Origin: CAVORB01 sp963736235
GTDB taxonomy: Bacteria > Pseudomonadota > Gammaproteobacteria > Chromatiales > Chromatiaceae
Length of the DNA: 64,000 nucleotides
Assembly (NCBI GenBank): GCA_963736235.1
Contig: CAVTOR010000019.1
Span: 25,734 to 89,733 of the forward strand
Direction: 5' to 3'
The number at the start of each line of letters is the position of its first letter. Position 1 is the first letter of the stretch. The notes under the pieces were generated by a model, which was given only the letters and a program-made list of their open reading frames with translations, was not told the origin of the DNA and made no database searches. Position numbers and translations under genes: made by a program. Shown in pieces: positions 18,701 through 28,350 of the stretch.

Positions 18701-19078
18701 ATGAGCGCCACCCTCACAGACATCAAGGGCCTTGGCCCGAGCAGTGTGCAAGATCTTTCCGCGCACGGTATCAAGAGTGTCGAAGACCTTGCTACCGTCT
18801 CGATCTCCGATCTCTGCGCGGTTCCGGGGTTCGGAGAGGCACGCGCCGCGAGGGTGAAGGCCGCCGCCGCCGAGTTGCTCGCGGCGGGAGACGCCGGGAC
18901 AGCGAAGGCGCCTGTCGATGATGGCAGCCCCATCTCCCCCGCTGAGGCACCGCCGTCCAAGAAGAAGGCGGGTAAGGGAAAACGCTCCGAGAAGGAAGCG
19001 GCGGAAAAGCCGAAGAAGAAGGACAAGGGAAAGAAGAAAGACAAGGACAAGAAGAAAAAGAAGAAGACGAAGAAGTAA
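18701..19078 (+). CDS. Helix-hairpin-helix protein with lysine-rich C-terminal tail
   Basis: 125 residues. The N-terminal half has tandem helix-hairpin-helix elements: LTDIKGLGPSSVQDLSAHGI and LCAVPGFGEARAARVKAAAA, the GLG/GFG hairpins that contact DNA backbone. The tail from about residue 85 is almost only Lys with Glu and Asp (EKPKKKDKGKKKDKDKKKKK). The ATG at 18701 has an AGGAG box 8 nt upstream. DNA or RNA binding is likely from HhH plus tail; specific function unknown. It stands alone, followed by the giant membrane protein gene. Confidence 0.8.
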   Translation: MSATLTDIKGLGPSSVQDLSAHGIKSVEDLATVSISDLCAVPGFGEARAARVKAAAAELLAAGDAGTAKAPVDDGSPISPAEAPPSKKKAGKGKRSEKEAAEKPKKKDKGKKKDKDKKKKKKTKK

Positions 19079-19283
19079 CGCCACTCGTGTTGCCGCCTGG
19101 ACACGCCTTGTGCTGGGCGGGCAAGCCAACCGTAGACTCGCTAAGTCGTAGCCGTATGTTCCGCGGCGGGGACCGCGTCCGACGTCCGAGCGAGGGATGC
19201 TGATCGGTGCCATCTCGCTGCCGTGTCGTGTGGCGCGTGATCCCGGTGGTGGACCTCGGAACGCGGCACGGAGAGTTCCAGCC

Positions 19284-22200
19284 ATGGTGTGCATCCTCCT
19301 GCTCCTTGTCCTGTTCACCGCGCCTGCCGCGGGCGCGGCCGATGATTTCGAGGCTCAGGTCCCCGAAGTCCTGAGGGCCTGGATTCCGTGGGTGCTGGAG
19401 GGGATGGATCACCGTCAGTGCCCGGTCATCATCGGGGGCGGAGAGCGCTTGTGCGCCTGGCCCGGGCGATTGGATCTGGATCTCGACGCGGACGGGGGCC
19501 TGTTCGCGCAGCGCTGGCGGGTCTATTCGGAAAGCTGGGTCCCGCTGCCGGGTGATGCTGAGCACTGGCCCCAGGACCTTCGCGCGGGGTCCGAGTACGC
19601 GCCCGTGGTGTCTCGCGACGGCGCACCGGTGGTGAAGCTGCCCCCGGGCGAGCATGCCCTGAGTGGCCGCTTCCTCTGGGGCGCAATGCCCGAGGGACTT
19701 CTGGTCCCGGCGATAACCGGGAGCCTGTCCTTGCGCATCGGCGGCGAGGTGGTGGATTTTCCGCGCCAGGGTCAGGACGGAAGGCTCTGGTTACGCGCGA
19801 GCGCCGGCAGCCAGGCCGCGGACCCCGATTCCCTTGCACTGGAGGTCTACCGCAGGCTGGAGGACGATATCCCCTTCCGCGTCCTCACCAGGCTCACGGT
19901 CGAGGCGGCCGGGAGGCCGCGGGAGGTCCGCCTCGAAAATGTCCTGCTCGCCGGCGGCACGCCGTTGGCGGTCCAAAGTCGGTTACCCGCCCGATTGGAG
20001 TCCGACGGCGCGCTGCGCCTGCAGGTTCGCCCCGGCAAGTGGCAGGTCGATGTCAGCGAGCATCATGCGGGCCCGGTCTCCGAGATCGGGCTCACGCCGC
20101 ATCCCCCTCCATGGCCAGAGCGGGAGGTGTGGGTTTTCGCGTACCGGCCGGATCTGCGGCAGGTGGAGATCTCTGGGGCGGAGGCGGTGGATCCGCGCCA
20201 GACCGGTCTGCCGCCGGACTGGAGCAGCCTGCCCGCCTACCTGATGAGGCCCGGCGAGGTGCTGCGACTCACCCAGGGGCAGCGGGGAGACGCGCACCCG
20301 GCTCCGGACCGCCTGACCCTGAGTCGCGATTTGTGGCTCGACTTCGGCGGGGGCGGCTACTCCGTTCGTGACCGCATCTCCGGAGAGCTCACGCGCAGCT
20401 GGCGCGTGGAGGCCGGTCCCGATCTGACGCTGGGTCAGGTGGTGGTGAACGGCCAACCGAGCTTCGTCACCCGCTTGCCCGACAGCGACCGCGGCGGCGT
20501 CGAGGTCCGTCAGGGACGGCTGGATCTGGTCGCCGACGGCCGTATCGAGCACGAACAGCGGGAAATCCCGGCCTCCGGCTGGTCGGTGGACCTCCAGTCC
20601 GCGGAGGCCCGTTTGCACCTGCCTCCGGGCTGGGACCTGCTGGCGGTGTCGGGCGTTGACAACCTGCCCGACAGCTGGGTCAACCGCTGGACGCTGCTGG
20701 ACCTGTTCCTGGTGCTCATCTTCGCGCTCGGGGTCGCGCGGCTCTGGGGCTGGGTCTGGGGCCTGACGGCGCTTGTCACCTTGATTCTGACCTGGCATCA
20801 GCCGGACGCGCCGCGGCTGGTCTGGCTGCATGTGCTGGGTTCATTCGCGCTGCTGCGCCTGTTTCCGAAGGAGCCGGCGAGGGCCGCGATGGCCCGCCTG
20901 CGTCGCATGCTGCTCGCCTACTACCGGGTGAGTCTGTTGGCCCTGGTCCTGATCGCGCTTCCCTTCCTGGTTGGTCAGGTACGCAACGCCATCTATCCGC
21001 AGCTCGAGCGGCCCTGGCCGCTCCTGTCCCAGATGCCGCTGCAGACCGCCGCGCCTACTCCCGCGCCCGTGATGGCGGAGGCCATGATGGGCGAGTCGGA
21101 GCTACGCAAGGGGGCCAAGGCGCCGCTGGCGGGAAGGCCCGCCGCGCCTCCGCAGGCGCTCGAGGTGGTGGATCCGGAGGCGAAGGTCCAGACGGGTCCG
21201 GGCGTCCCCGACTGGCGCTGGCGGACCCTCGAGCTGAGTTGGAATGGGGCGGTCCTGGGCGACCAGCGGGTCACCCTGTGGCTACTGAGTCCGGCCTGGG
21301 GGCTGGTGCTCGCCCTTGTGCGTCTGGTCCTGGTCGTGGCGCTTGGGCTGACCCTGGCGGGCATCCTCGGTGCCGTGCTGCGCCGCGTGCCGGGTGCGGC
21401 CGTCGTGCTGCTCGCCATGGGGCTTGCCGGCGCGCCGACGCCCTCCGTCGCCGAGGGGTTTCCCTCTCCGCAGCTACTGGAGGAGCTCAAGGCGCGGCTG
21501 CTCGAGCCGCCGGATTGCCTGCCCGCCTGTGCCGAAATTCCGTTGATGGTGATTGAGACCGAGGGCGATCGGTTGCGCCTCGCGCTCACGGTCGACGCCC
21601 AGGAAGCAGTTGCCCTGCCGGTTCCCGGCAGCGCCAGCGGCTGGGTGGCTGCTCACCTGACGCTGGACGGCACGCCGCTGGACGGCCTGCGCCGGGAGAG
21701 CGACGGAGGCTTTTCGACGGTGATCCCGTCGGGCAGGCATCAGCTGCTGCTCTCCGGGCCTCTGCCGTCGCGGGCAGAGGTCGAGCTCCCGTTGCCATTG
21801 CGCCCCAGGCAGGTCGAGGTCCATCCCGGCGACTGGCGGGTGGAGGGCATGGAGGCCGGAGGCCGTGTCGGGTCGCAGGTGCGACTGGTGCGTCCGCGTC
21901 GGGAGATCGCGTCCGTCGAAGAGCTCGCGCCGGCGGAGGTCCCACCCCTCCTGCATGTGGTGCGCACCCTGTACCTGGGGGTGCGCTGGCGGGTGGAGAC
22001 GGAGATCGTGCGGCAGTCGCCCCCCGCGTTCCCGGTGTTGCTGGAGGTGCCGCTGATCCCCGGCGAGCGGGTCTTGAGCGAGGGCGTCCAGGTTCGCGAA
22101 GGCCGCGTCACGGTGAGCCTGCCGCCCGGTAGCAGCCGGGCAGGCTGGGACTCCGTGCTCGCGCCGGTGGATGCTCTGGTGTTGCGCGCGGCGGAGGACA

Positions 22201-23324
22201 GCCGCCTCAGCGAGGAGTGGCGGTTGGAGTTGAGCAGGCTCTGGCACATGGAGGCCGCGGGCATACCGCCGGTGCACCACCTCGGACGTTTGGATCGGTG
22301 GCTGCCGACCTGGCGTCCCTGGCCGGGCGAGGAGGTGCGTCTTCGGTTCTCCCGACCGGCGGGCGTCCCGGGGCCGACCCTGACCCTGGACGAGAGCCGC
22401 TATCGTCTCGTTCCGGGGCGCCGGACGACGCAGACGACGCTGGATCTGCGTTTGCGCAGCAGCCAGGGAGGCAGGCACGAGCTTCTGCTGCCGGAAGGGA
22501 GCCGGCTGGAACGGGTACGCATCGACGGCGAGGACCGACCCTTGCGGCCGGAGGGCAACAAGCTCACCCTGCCCCTGGTCCCCGGCGAGCAGCGCTGGGA
22601 GATCCAGTGGGCGCAGCCCGAGCCTCTCGCTGTCTATTACGCGCCGCCGGTGCCTGACGTGGGACTCGACGGCGTGAACGCCACCTTGCGCGTCGAGCCG
22701 CCGCCGGACCGGTGGGTGCTGCTGGCGGGCGGTCCAGAGGTCGGACCGGCGGTGTTGTTCTGGGGGTTGGTCGTGGTTCTGATCCCGCTGGCGATTGGGC
22801 TCGGCCGCAGCTCGATCACGCCGCTCAAGGGGCGAGATTGGCTGCTGCTTGGCCTCGGCCTCAGTCAGGGCGGGGTGTGGATCGGCGTGCTGGTGGCCGG
22901 CTGCCTTTTCGCCCTCGGTCTGCGCGCGCGCCTGGAACGGGACCTGCCGCCCTGGCGCTTCAACCTGATGCAGACGGGGCTGGCGCTGCTTGCCCTGGCG
23001 GCCCTGTACGCCCTGGTCGCCGCCGTGCACCAGAGCCTGCTTGGACTGCCCGAGATGCAGATCGCCGGCAACGGCTCGTCGTCGGCGCTGCTCCAGTGGT
23101 ATCAGGACCGAAGCCAGCCCGAGCTGCCGCGGGTCTGGATCATCTCCGTCCCGCTTCTGGTGTATCGGGTGCTCATGCTGGCATGGGCGTTGTGGCTGGC
23201 CGTGCGGCTGCTCGCCTGGCTGCGCTGGGGCTGGGGTGCCCTGTCCGAGCCGGCGCTGTGGCGCGAGACGAGCTTCAGCCTGCCGCGGCGATCGGGGAAG
23301 GCGTCCAAGGGCGGGGCGGAATAG
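19284..23324 (+). CDS. Very large membrane protein of unknown function, two similar periplasmic halves
   Basis: 1346 residues. The ATG at 19284 is chosen because GGAGAG lies 7 nt upstream and the protein then begins with a signal peptide (MVCILLLLVLFTAPAAGAAD); ATG at 19197 would add 29 residues. After a beta-rich region of about 450 residues come helices (TLLDLFLVLIFALGVARLWG, VSLLALVLIALPFLVGQVRN, LVRLVLVVALGLTLAGILGA). A second beta-rich region from about residue 727 follows, then a C-terminal helix bundle (AVLFWGLVVVLIPLAIGLGR, LALLALAALYALVAAVHQSL). Short segments of the two halves resemble each other (see findings). I recognise no catalytic motif. The coding frame is intact over 4 kb. 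No function assigned. Confidence 0.8.
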   Translation: MVCILLLLVLFTAPAAGAADDFEAQVPEVLRAWIPWVLEGMDHRQCPVIIGGGERLCAWPGRLDLDLDADGGLFAQRWRVYSESWVPLPGDAEHWPQDLRAGSEYAPVVSRDGAPVVKLPPGEHALSGRFLWGAMPEGLLVPAITGSLSLRIGGEVVDFPRQGQDGRLWLRASAGSQAADPDSLALEVYRRLEDDIPFRVLTRLTVEAAGRPREVRLENVLLAGGTPLAVQSRLPARLESDGALRLQVRPGKWQVDVSEHHAGPVSEIGLTPHPPPWPEREVWVFAYRPDLRQVEISGAEAVDPRQTGLPPDWSSLPAYLMRPGEVLRLTQGQRGDAHPAPDRLTLSRDLWLDFGGGGYSVRDRISGELTRSWRVEAGPDLTLGQVVVNGQPSFVTRLPDSDRGGVEVRQGRLDLVADGRIEHEQREIPASGWSVDLQSAEARLHLPPGWDLLAVSGVDNLPDSWVNRWTLLDLFLVLIFALGVARLWGWVWGLTALVTLILTWHQPDAPRLVWLHVLGSFALLRLFPKEPARAAMARLRRMLLAYYRVSLLALVLIALPFLVGQVRNAIYPQLERPWPLLSQMPLQTAAPTPAPVMAEAMMGESELRKGAKAPLAGRPAAPPQALEVVDPEAKVQTGPGVPDWRWRTLELSWNGAVLGDQRVTLWLLSPAWGLVLALVRLVLVVALGLTLAGILGAVLRRVPGAAVVLLAMGLAGAPTPSVAEGFPSPQLLEELKARLLEPPDCLPACAEIPLMVIETEGDRLRLALTVDAQEAVALPVPGSASGWVAAHLTLDGTPLDGLRRESDGGFSTVIPSGRHQLLLSGPLPSRAEVELPLPLRPRQVEVHPGDWRVEGMEAGGRVGSQVRLVRPRREIASVEELAPAEVPPLLHVVRTLYLGVRWRVETEIVRQSPPAFPVLLEVPLIPGERVLSEGVQVREGRVTVSLPPGSSRAGWDSVLAPVDALVLRAAEDSRLSEEWRLELSRLWHMEAAGIPPVHHLGRLDRWLPTWRPWPGEEVRLRFSRPAGVPGPTLTLDESRYRLVPGRRTTQTTLDLRLRSSQGGRHELLLPEGSRLERVRIDGEDRPLRPEGNKLTLPLVPGEQRWEIQWAQPEPLAVYYAPPVPDVGLDGVNATLRVEPPPDRWVLLAGGPEVGPAVLFWGLVVVLIPLAIGLGRSSITPLKGRDWLLLGLGLSQGGVWIGVLVAGCLFALGLRARLERDLPPWRFNLMQTGLALLALAALYALVAAVHQSLLGLPEMQIAGNGSSSALLQWYQDRSQPELPRVWIISVPLLVYRVLMLAWALWLAVRLLAWLRWGWGALSEPALWRETSFSLPRRSGKASKGGAE

Positions 23325-23334
23325 CCTTCGCGCT

Positions 23335-24579
23335 TCATTCCATCGGTCCGCGGTCGAGGCGCAGGCGGTAGCCCGCCGCGCGCAGGGCCGTGGTCAGCTC
23401 GTCCAGGTGCTCCGGACCCCGGGTCTGAAGCACGAACTGGAGCTCCGTGTTCTGCACCGGCAGCTCGGTGAAGATGCGCTGGTGCAGCACCTGGACGATA
23501 TTGGCCCCGAATTCTCCCACCAGGGCCGCGGCCTTCGCCAACTCGCCGGGCAGGTCGCGGATCTCCAGGGTCAGGCGCACCAGACGGCCGCTGCGCACCA
23601 GGCCGCGCTGGATGATGGAGGAGAGCACCGGCAGGTCGATGTTGCCGCCGGAGACCACCAACCCCACCCGTCTGCCGGCGAACTGCTCCCGATATCGGAT
23701 CAGCGCCGCTAGGGGTACGGCGCCGGCCCCCTCCGCGACCGTTTTCTCCACCTCCAGCAGCAGCAGGACCGAGGCCTCGATGTCCGTCTCGTCTACCAGC
23801 AGGATGCGATCAACCAGTCGGCGAATCACCGCCAGGGTATGTGTCCCGGGGCGCTTGACCGCGATGCCGTCGGCGATGGTGTAGGGTCCGAAGTCGGGCG
23901 TCTGTCCCTCCAACGCGCGCAGCATCGCCGGGAAGCGCTCGCTCTCGACGCCGACGACCTCGATGTCCGGACGGAGTCCCTTCGCGGCGATCGCGATACC
24001 GGAGATCAGCCCGCCGCCCCCGACCGGCACCAGTAGCACCTCCAGCGCCGGATCGGCCGTCAGCATCTCCAGGCCGACGGTGCCCTGACCGGCGATCACC
24101 TCGGGGTCGTCGTAGGGGTGCACGAGGACCAGGCCGCGGTCGGCGGCGATCTCCTGCGCCCGTTCCCCGGCCTCGGCGACGCCCTCACCATGCAGCACTA
24201 CCTCGGCACCGTAGGCGCGAGTGTGCCCGACCTTGACGTTGGGTGTGAAGCGCGGCATGACGATCACCGCCGGTATGCCGAGATTGCGGGCATGGTAGGC
24301 GACGGCCTGCGCGTGGTTGCCCGCGGACATGGCGATCACGCCGCGGGCGCGCTCTTCGGGGCTGAGGGCGTTCAGCTTGATGAATGCGCCGCGGTCCTTG
24401 AAGGAACCCGTGAACTGCAGGTTCTCCAGCTTCAGGGTGACCCGCGCGCCGGTGATGGCGGACAGGGTCGCCGAATGGACGCAGGGGGTGTCCGCGACCT
24501 GCCCGCGGAGGGTGTCTGCGGCACGCCGTACGGCGTCCAGCGTAACGGTGACCGGCTGGGGATCCCTATCGTTCGGCAT
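23335..24579 (-). CDS. ilvA: Threonine ammonia-lyase with C-terminal ACT domain
   Basis: 414 residues. PLP-binding Lys61 lies in FTGSFKDRGAFIKLNALSPE. The Gly loop SAGNHAQAVAYHA and the phosphate loop VGGGGLISGIAIAAKG follow. A single ACT-like regulatory domain (RLTLEIRDLPGELAKAAALV) ends the protein. It converts threonine to 2-oxobutanoate and ammonia, the entry to isoleucine. About 400 residues with one ACT domain matches the short enzyme class rather than E. coli IlvA with two ACT-like domains. Anabolic versus catabolic use cannot be decided from sequence. It is 90 bp downstream of dapE on the same strand. Confidence 0.92.
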   Translation of the reverse strand: MPNDRDPQPVTVTLDAVRRAADTLRGQVADTPCVHSATLSAITGARVTLKLENLQFTGSFKDRGAFIKLNALSPEERARGVIAMSAGNHAQAVAYHARNLGIPAVIVMPRFTPNVKVGHTRAYGAEVVLHGEGVAEAGERAQEIAADRGLVLVHPYDDPEVIAGQGTVGLEMLTADPALEVLLVPVGGGGLISGIAIAAKGLRPDIEVVGVESERFPAMLRALEGQTPDFGPYTIADGIAVKRPGTHTLAVIRRLVDRILLVDETDIEASVLLLLEVEKTVAEGAGAVPLAALIRYREQFAGRRVGLVVSGGNIDLPVLSSIIQRGLVRSGRLVRLTLEIRDLPGELAKAAALVGEFGANIVQVLHQRIFTELPVQNTELQFVLQTRGPEHLDELTTALRAAGYRLRLDRGPME

Positions 24580-24669
24580 GGGCTGACCGCGGATCTTCTC
24601 TTGTCCTGATTACCCCAAGCTTAGCCTGGACGCCGTACCCCGGGCCGCTTCGATCGCCCGCCTCCGCCC

Positions 24670-25803
24670 TCAGGCGGGGACGAGCAGCCGCTCCAGCACG
24701 CGTCGGTAGATGGCCGAGAGGGTATCGAGCTCCTCCACGCCCACGCATTCGTCGATCTGGTGGATGGTGGCGTTCACCGGCCCGAGCTCCAGCACCTGTG
24801 TGCCGGTGGGGGCAATGAAGCGTCCGTCGGAGGTGCCGCCCGCGGTGGACAGTTTGGGATCGCAGCCGGTTATGTCCCGCACCGCGGCGCGGGCGGCGTC
24901 GATCAGGGCACCGGCGGGCGTCAGGAAGGGGGCCCCGGACAGGCGCCAGTCGATCTCGTAGTCGACTCCGCACTGGTCCAGGATGCCGTGGACGCGACGC
25001 TTGATGGTCTCGGCGTCCAGCTCGGTCGAGAAGCGCAGGTTGAACTGGCCGGTGAGGATGCCCGGGATCACGTTGTCCGCCCCGGTGCCCATGTTGAGGT
25101 TGGCGATCTGAAAGCTGGTGGGCGGGAAGAAGGCGTTTCCCCGGTCCCACTCCTCCGCCACCAGCTCGGCGAGGGCGGGGGCGATGGCGTGCAAGGGGTT
25201 CTTGGCCCGCTGGGGGTAGGCCACGTGGCCCTGCTTGCCATGCACGGTGAGCCAGCCGTTGATGCTGCCCCGACGCCCGTTCTTGATCGTGTCTCCCAGG
25301 CGGTCTTGGCTGGAGGGCTCTCCGACCAGGCACCAGTCGATCTTCTCCCCCCGCCGTTCCAGGACATCGACTACCCTGAGGGTGCCGTCGCGGGCTGGCC
25401 CCTCCTCGTCGCTGGTGATGAGGAAGGCGATGGACCCTGGGTGCCGGGGGTTGGCGGCGAGGAAGGCCTCGACGGCGGTGATCATGGCGGCCAGCGATCC
25501 CTTCATGTCGCTCGCCCCGCGGCCGTAGAGCAGGCCGTCTCGGATCTCGGGCTCGAAGGGGGGTGAGGTCCATTTCTCGAGCGGTCCGGGCGGCACCACG
25601 TCCGTGTGGCCCGCGAAGCAGAACAGGGGCGCGGTGTCTCCGCGCCGCGCCCAGAAATTGCGCACCTCCCCGAACGGCAGGGGCTCGATCCAGAAGCCGA
25701 GGGCGGCGAGGCGCTTGGCCATCAGGTCCTGACAGCCGGCGTCCAGTGGGGTCACGGAGGGGCGGCGGATGAGCTCACGTGCGAGATCGAGCGTGGCGGA
25801 CAT
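24670..25803 (-). CDS. dapE: Succinyl-diaminopimelate desuccinylase
   Basis: 377 residues, M20 metallopeptidase family. Metal ligands and catalytic residues are visible in FCFAGHTDVVPPGPLEKWTS, YGRGASDMKGSLAAMITAVE, FLITSDEEGPARDGTLRVVD and NATIHQIDECVGVEELD. It hydrolyses N-succinyl-LL-diaminopimelate to LL-DAP and succinate in lysine and peptidoglycan synthesis. Its ATG (25803) shares a base with the stop of the upstream ArsC-like gene (TGATG), so the two are translationally coupled. Confidence 0.97.
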   Translation of the reverse strand: MSATLDLARELIRRPSVTPLDAGCQDLMAKRLAALGFWIEPLPFGEVRNFWARRGDTAPLFCFAGHTDVVPPGPLEKWTSPPFEPEIRDGLLYGRGASDMKGSLAAMITAVEAFLAANPRHPGSIAFLITSDEEGPARDGTLRVVDVLERRGEKIDWCLVGEPSSQDRLGDTIKNGRRGSINGWLTVHGKQGHVAYPQRAKNPLHAIAPALAELVAEEWDRGNAFFPPTSFQIANLNMGTGADNVIPGILTGQFNLRFSTELDAETIKRRVHGILDQCGVDYEIDWRLSGAPFLTPAGALIDAARAAVRDITGCDPKLSTAGGTSDGRFIAPTGTQVLELGPVNATIHQIDECVGVEELDTLSAIYRRVLERLLVPA

Positions 25804-26147
25804 CAGCCGAAGATCTCCTCGTAGAGCTCCGCGGAGAAACCGATGTGGCGCGCGCGGCCGGTGTCGAGCAATGGCCGCCGGATGATGGATGGCGCCTCGA
25901 GCATGGTTCGGATCGCGCGCTCCTCATCCATATCCCGGCGCACCGCTTCTGGCAGTCTGCGCCACATCATGCCGCGACGGTTGAGCAGCCTCTCCCAGCC
26001 GAGCTCCGCGATCCAGGTGCGCAGCAGCTCTTCGTCGATGCCCTGGATCTTGTAGTCGCGGAACGCGTAGGCGACACCGTGCCCATCCAGCCAGGCGCGG
26101 GCCTTCTTCATGGTGTCGCAGTTGCGGATGCCGTAGAGGGTGACCAT
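25803..26147 (-). CDS. ArsC/Spx-family reductase-like protein (YffB type)
   Basis: 114 residues: MVTLYGIRNCDTMKKARAWL with a single Cys in NCDTMKKAR, then FRDYKIQGIDEELLRTWIAE, LLNRRGMMWRRLP, and SIIRRPLLDTGRARHIGFSA. This is the ArsC/Spx fold with the YffB-type CDTMKKAR motif. The gene lies between dapD and dapE, as yffB does beside dapE in other gammaproteobacteria. Arsenate reduction is unlikely; the physiological role, possibly glutathione-dependent reduction, is not established. Confidence 0.88.
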   Translation of the reverse strand: MVTLYGIRNCDTMKKARAWLDGHGVAYAFRDYKIQGIDEELLRTWIAELGWERLLNRRGMMWRRLPEAVRRDMDEERAIRTMLEAPSIIRRPLLDTGRARHIGFSAELYEEIFG

Positions 26148-26200
26148 CGGAGGCCTCAGTCTTCGGTGGCGTTGGTGTGCTGACGCTGCCGGTTGGGTGC

Positions 26201-27022
<822 letters not shown>

Positions 27023-27052
27023 GACTTGCTCCGAAGGTTCTCGTGGTTGGAA

Positions 27053-28249
27053 TCACAGGGTTTGTACGTAGCGGCGGATGCGCTCGGCCGCATCGACGCA
27101 TTCCGCCAGCGGGGGCACCAACGCCAGGCGCAGGCGGTTCGCGCCGGGATCTGGGCCGCCGCGGTCGCGCGAGAGGTAGCGTCCGGGAAGCACCGTCAGG
27201 TTGTGGCCGGCAAACAGCCCGCGCGCGAAATCGGTGTCGTCGATCGGCGTCTCGGGCCACAGGTAGAAGCCTGCCTGCGGTTGGGACACGGCCAGCACCC
27301 CGTCGAGGATCTCCAGCACCGCGGCAAACTTCTCTCGGTAGAGGCGGCGGTTGGCGACCACGTGCGCCTCGTCTCCCCAGGCGGCGAAGCTGGCATGCTG
27401 GTGGTGCAACGGCATGGCGCTGCCGTGGTAGGTGCGGTAACGGAAGAATTGCTCGATGATGGCCGCATCTCCGGCGATGAAGCCCGAGCGCAGCCCAGGT
27501 GCGTTGGAGCGCTTGGACAGGCTGTGGAACACCACACACCTGCGGAAGTCGCCGTGACCCATGGCCGCGCACGCCTGCAGCAGGCCGACCGGAGGGGCGT
27601 CCTCGTCGAAGTAGAGCTCCGAATAGCATTCGTCGGCTGCAATGACGAAGTCATGCTCCAGCGCCAGGCCGATCAGTCGCTGCAGGGTTGCCTGGTCGGT
27701 CACCGCACCCGTGGGATTGCCGGGGGAACAGAGGTAGAGGAGCTGACAGCGTTTCCAGGTGTCGACGTCCACTGCGTCGTAATCCGGGATGAATCCGTTT
27801 TCCGCGCTGCAGGGGAGGTAACGTGGCTCGGCACCAGCCAGGAGGGCCGCCCCCTCGTAGATCTGGTAGAACGGATTGGGCATCAGCACGAGCGGCGCGC
27901 GGCTGCAGTCGACCACCGCCTGGGCGAAGGCGAACAGCCCTTCGCGGGTGCCGTTGAGCGGAAGCACATGGCGGTCCGGATCGACGCTCGCGGCTGGGAG
28001 GTGGAAGCGGCGTTCTAGCCAGGCGCCGATGGCCTGACGCAGCGCCGGTAATCCGCGGGTGGAGGGATAGACGGACAGATTGTGCAGATGCGTGATGAGC
28101 GCTTCGCTGATCAGGCTCGGCGTTGGGTGCTTTGGCTCGCCGATGGATAGCGCGATATGGTGCATGTCCGACGGTGGCTTGATGCCCGCCTTGAGGTCGC
28201 TGAGCTTCTCGAAAGGGTAAGCTTCGAGTCGTTCCAGATCCGGGTTCAT
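27053..28249 (-). CDS. dapC: Succinyldiaminopimelate transaminase
   Basis: 398 residues, fold type I PLP aminotransferase. Start MNPDLERLEAYPFEKLSDLK at 28249 matches the DapC N-terminus; the frame extends further upstream without support. Seen motifs: YPSTRGLPALRQAIGAWLER, MPNPFYQIYEGAALLAGAEP, LCSPGNPTGAVTDQATLQRL and the PLP lysine in FHSLSKRSNAPGLRSGFIAG. It interconverts N-succinyl-2-amino-6-oxopimelate and N-succinyl-LL-DAP. First gene of the dap operon, with a putative promoter at 28289-28315. Confidence 0.95.
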   Translation of the reverse strand: MNPDLERLEAYPFEKLSDLKAGIKPPSDMHHIALSIGEPKHPTPSLISEALITHLHNLSVYPSTRGLPALRQAIGAWLERRFHLPAASVDPDRHVLPLNGTREGLFAFAQAVVDCSRAPLVLMPNPFYQIYEGAALLAGAEPRYLPCSAENGFIPDYDAVDVDTWKRCQLLYLCSPGNPTGAVTDQATLQRLIGLALEHDFVIAADECYSELYFDEDAPPVGLLQACAAMGHGDFRRCVVFHSLSKRSNAPGLRSGFIAGDAAIIEQFFRYRTYHGSAMPLHHQHASFAAWGDEAHVVANRRLYREKFAAVLEILDGVLAVSQPQAGFYLWPETPIDDTDFARGLFAGHNLTVLPGRYLSRDRGGPDPGANRLRLALVPPLAECVDAAERIRRYVQTL

Positions 28250-28288
28250 GGCGTGCAACGTATTGCCGAGGGCGCTCGAAAGCTTTTT

Positions 28289-28315
28289 AGTATACCACCC
28301 GGGTGCCGCGGCCAA
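28289..28315 (-). promoter_or_regulatory. Candidate promoter of the dapC-dapD-arsC-dapE operon
   Basis: On the minus strand a TATACT -10 (28294-28289, 5/6 match) lies 15 bp from TTGGCC (28315-28310, 4/6). A start near 28282 gives a leader of about 33 nt before dapC. The -10 is good; the -35 and the short spacer are weaker. Confidence 0.4.
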
Positions 28316-28350
28316 TGCGGCTGAATGGGTTGCGGAGCGGAGGGGGCGGC

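Noticed and set aside
25803..26147. Arsenate reductase function for the ArsC-family gene
   Set aside because: No arsenic genes are nearby; the CDTMKKAR motif and dap-operon context fit the YffB subgroup, which is not known to reduce arsenate.
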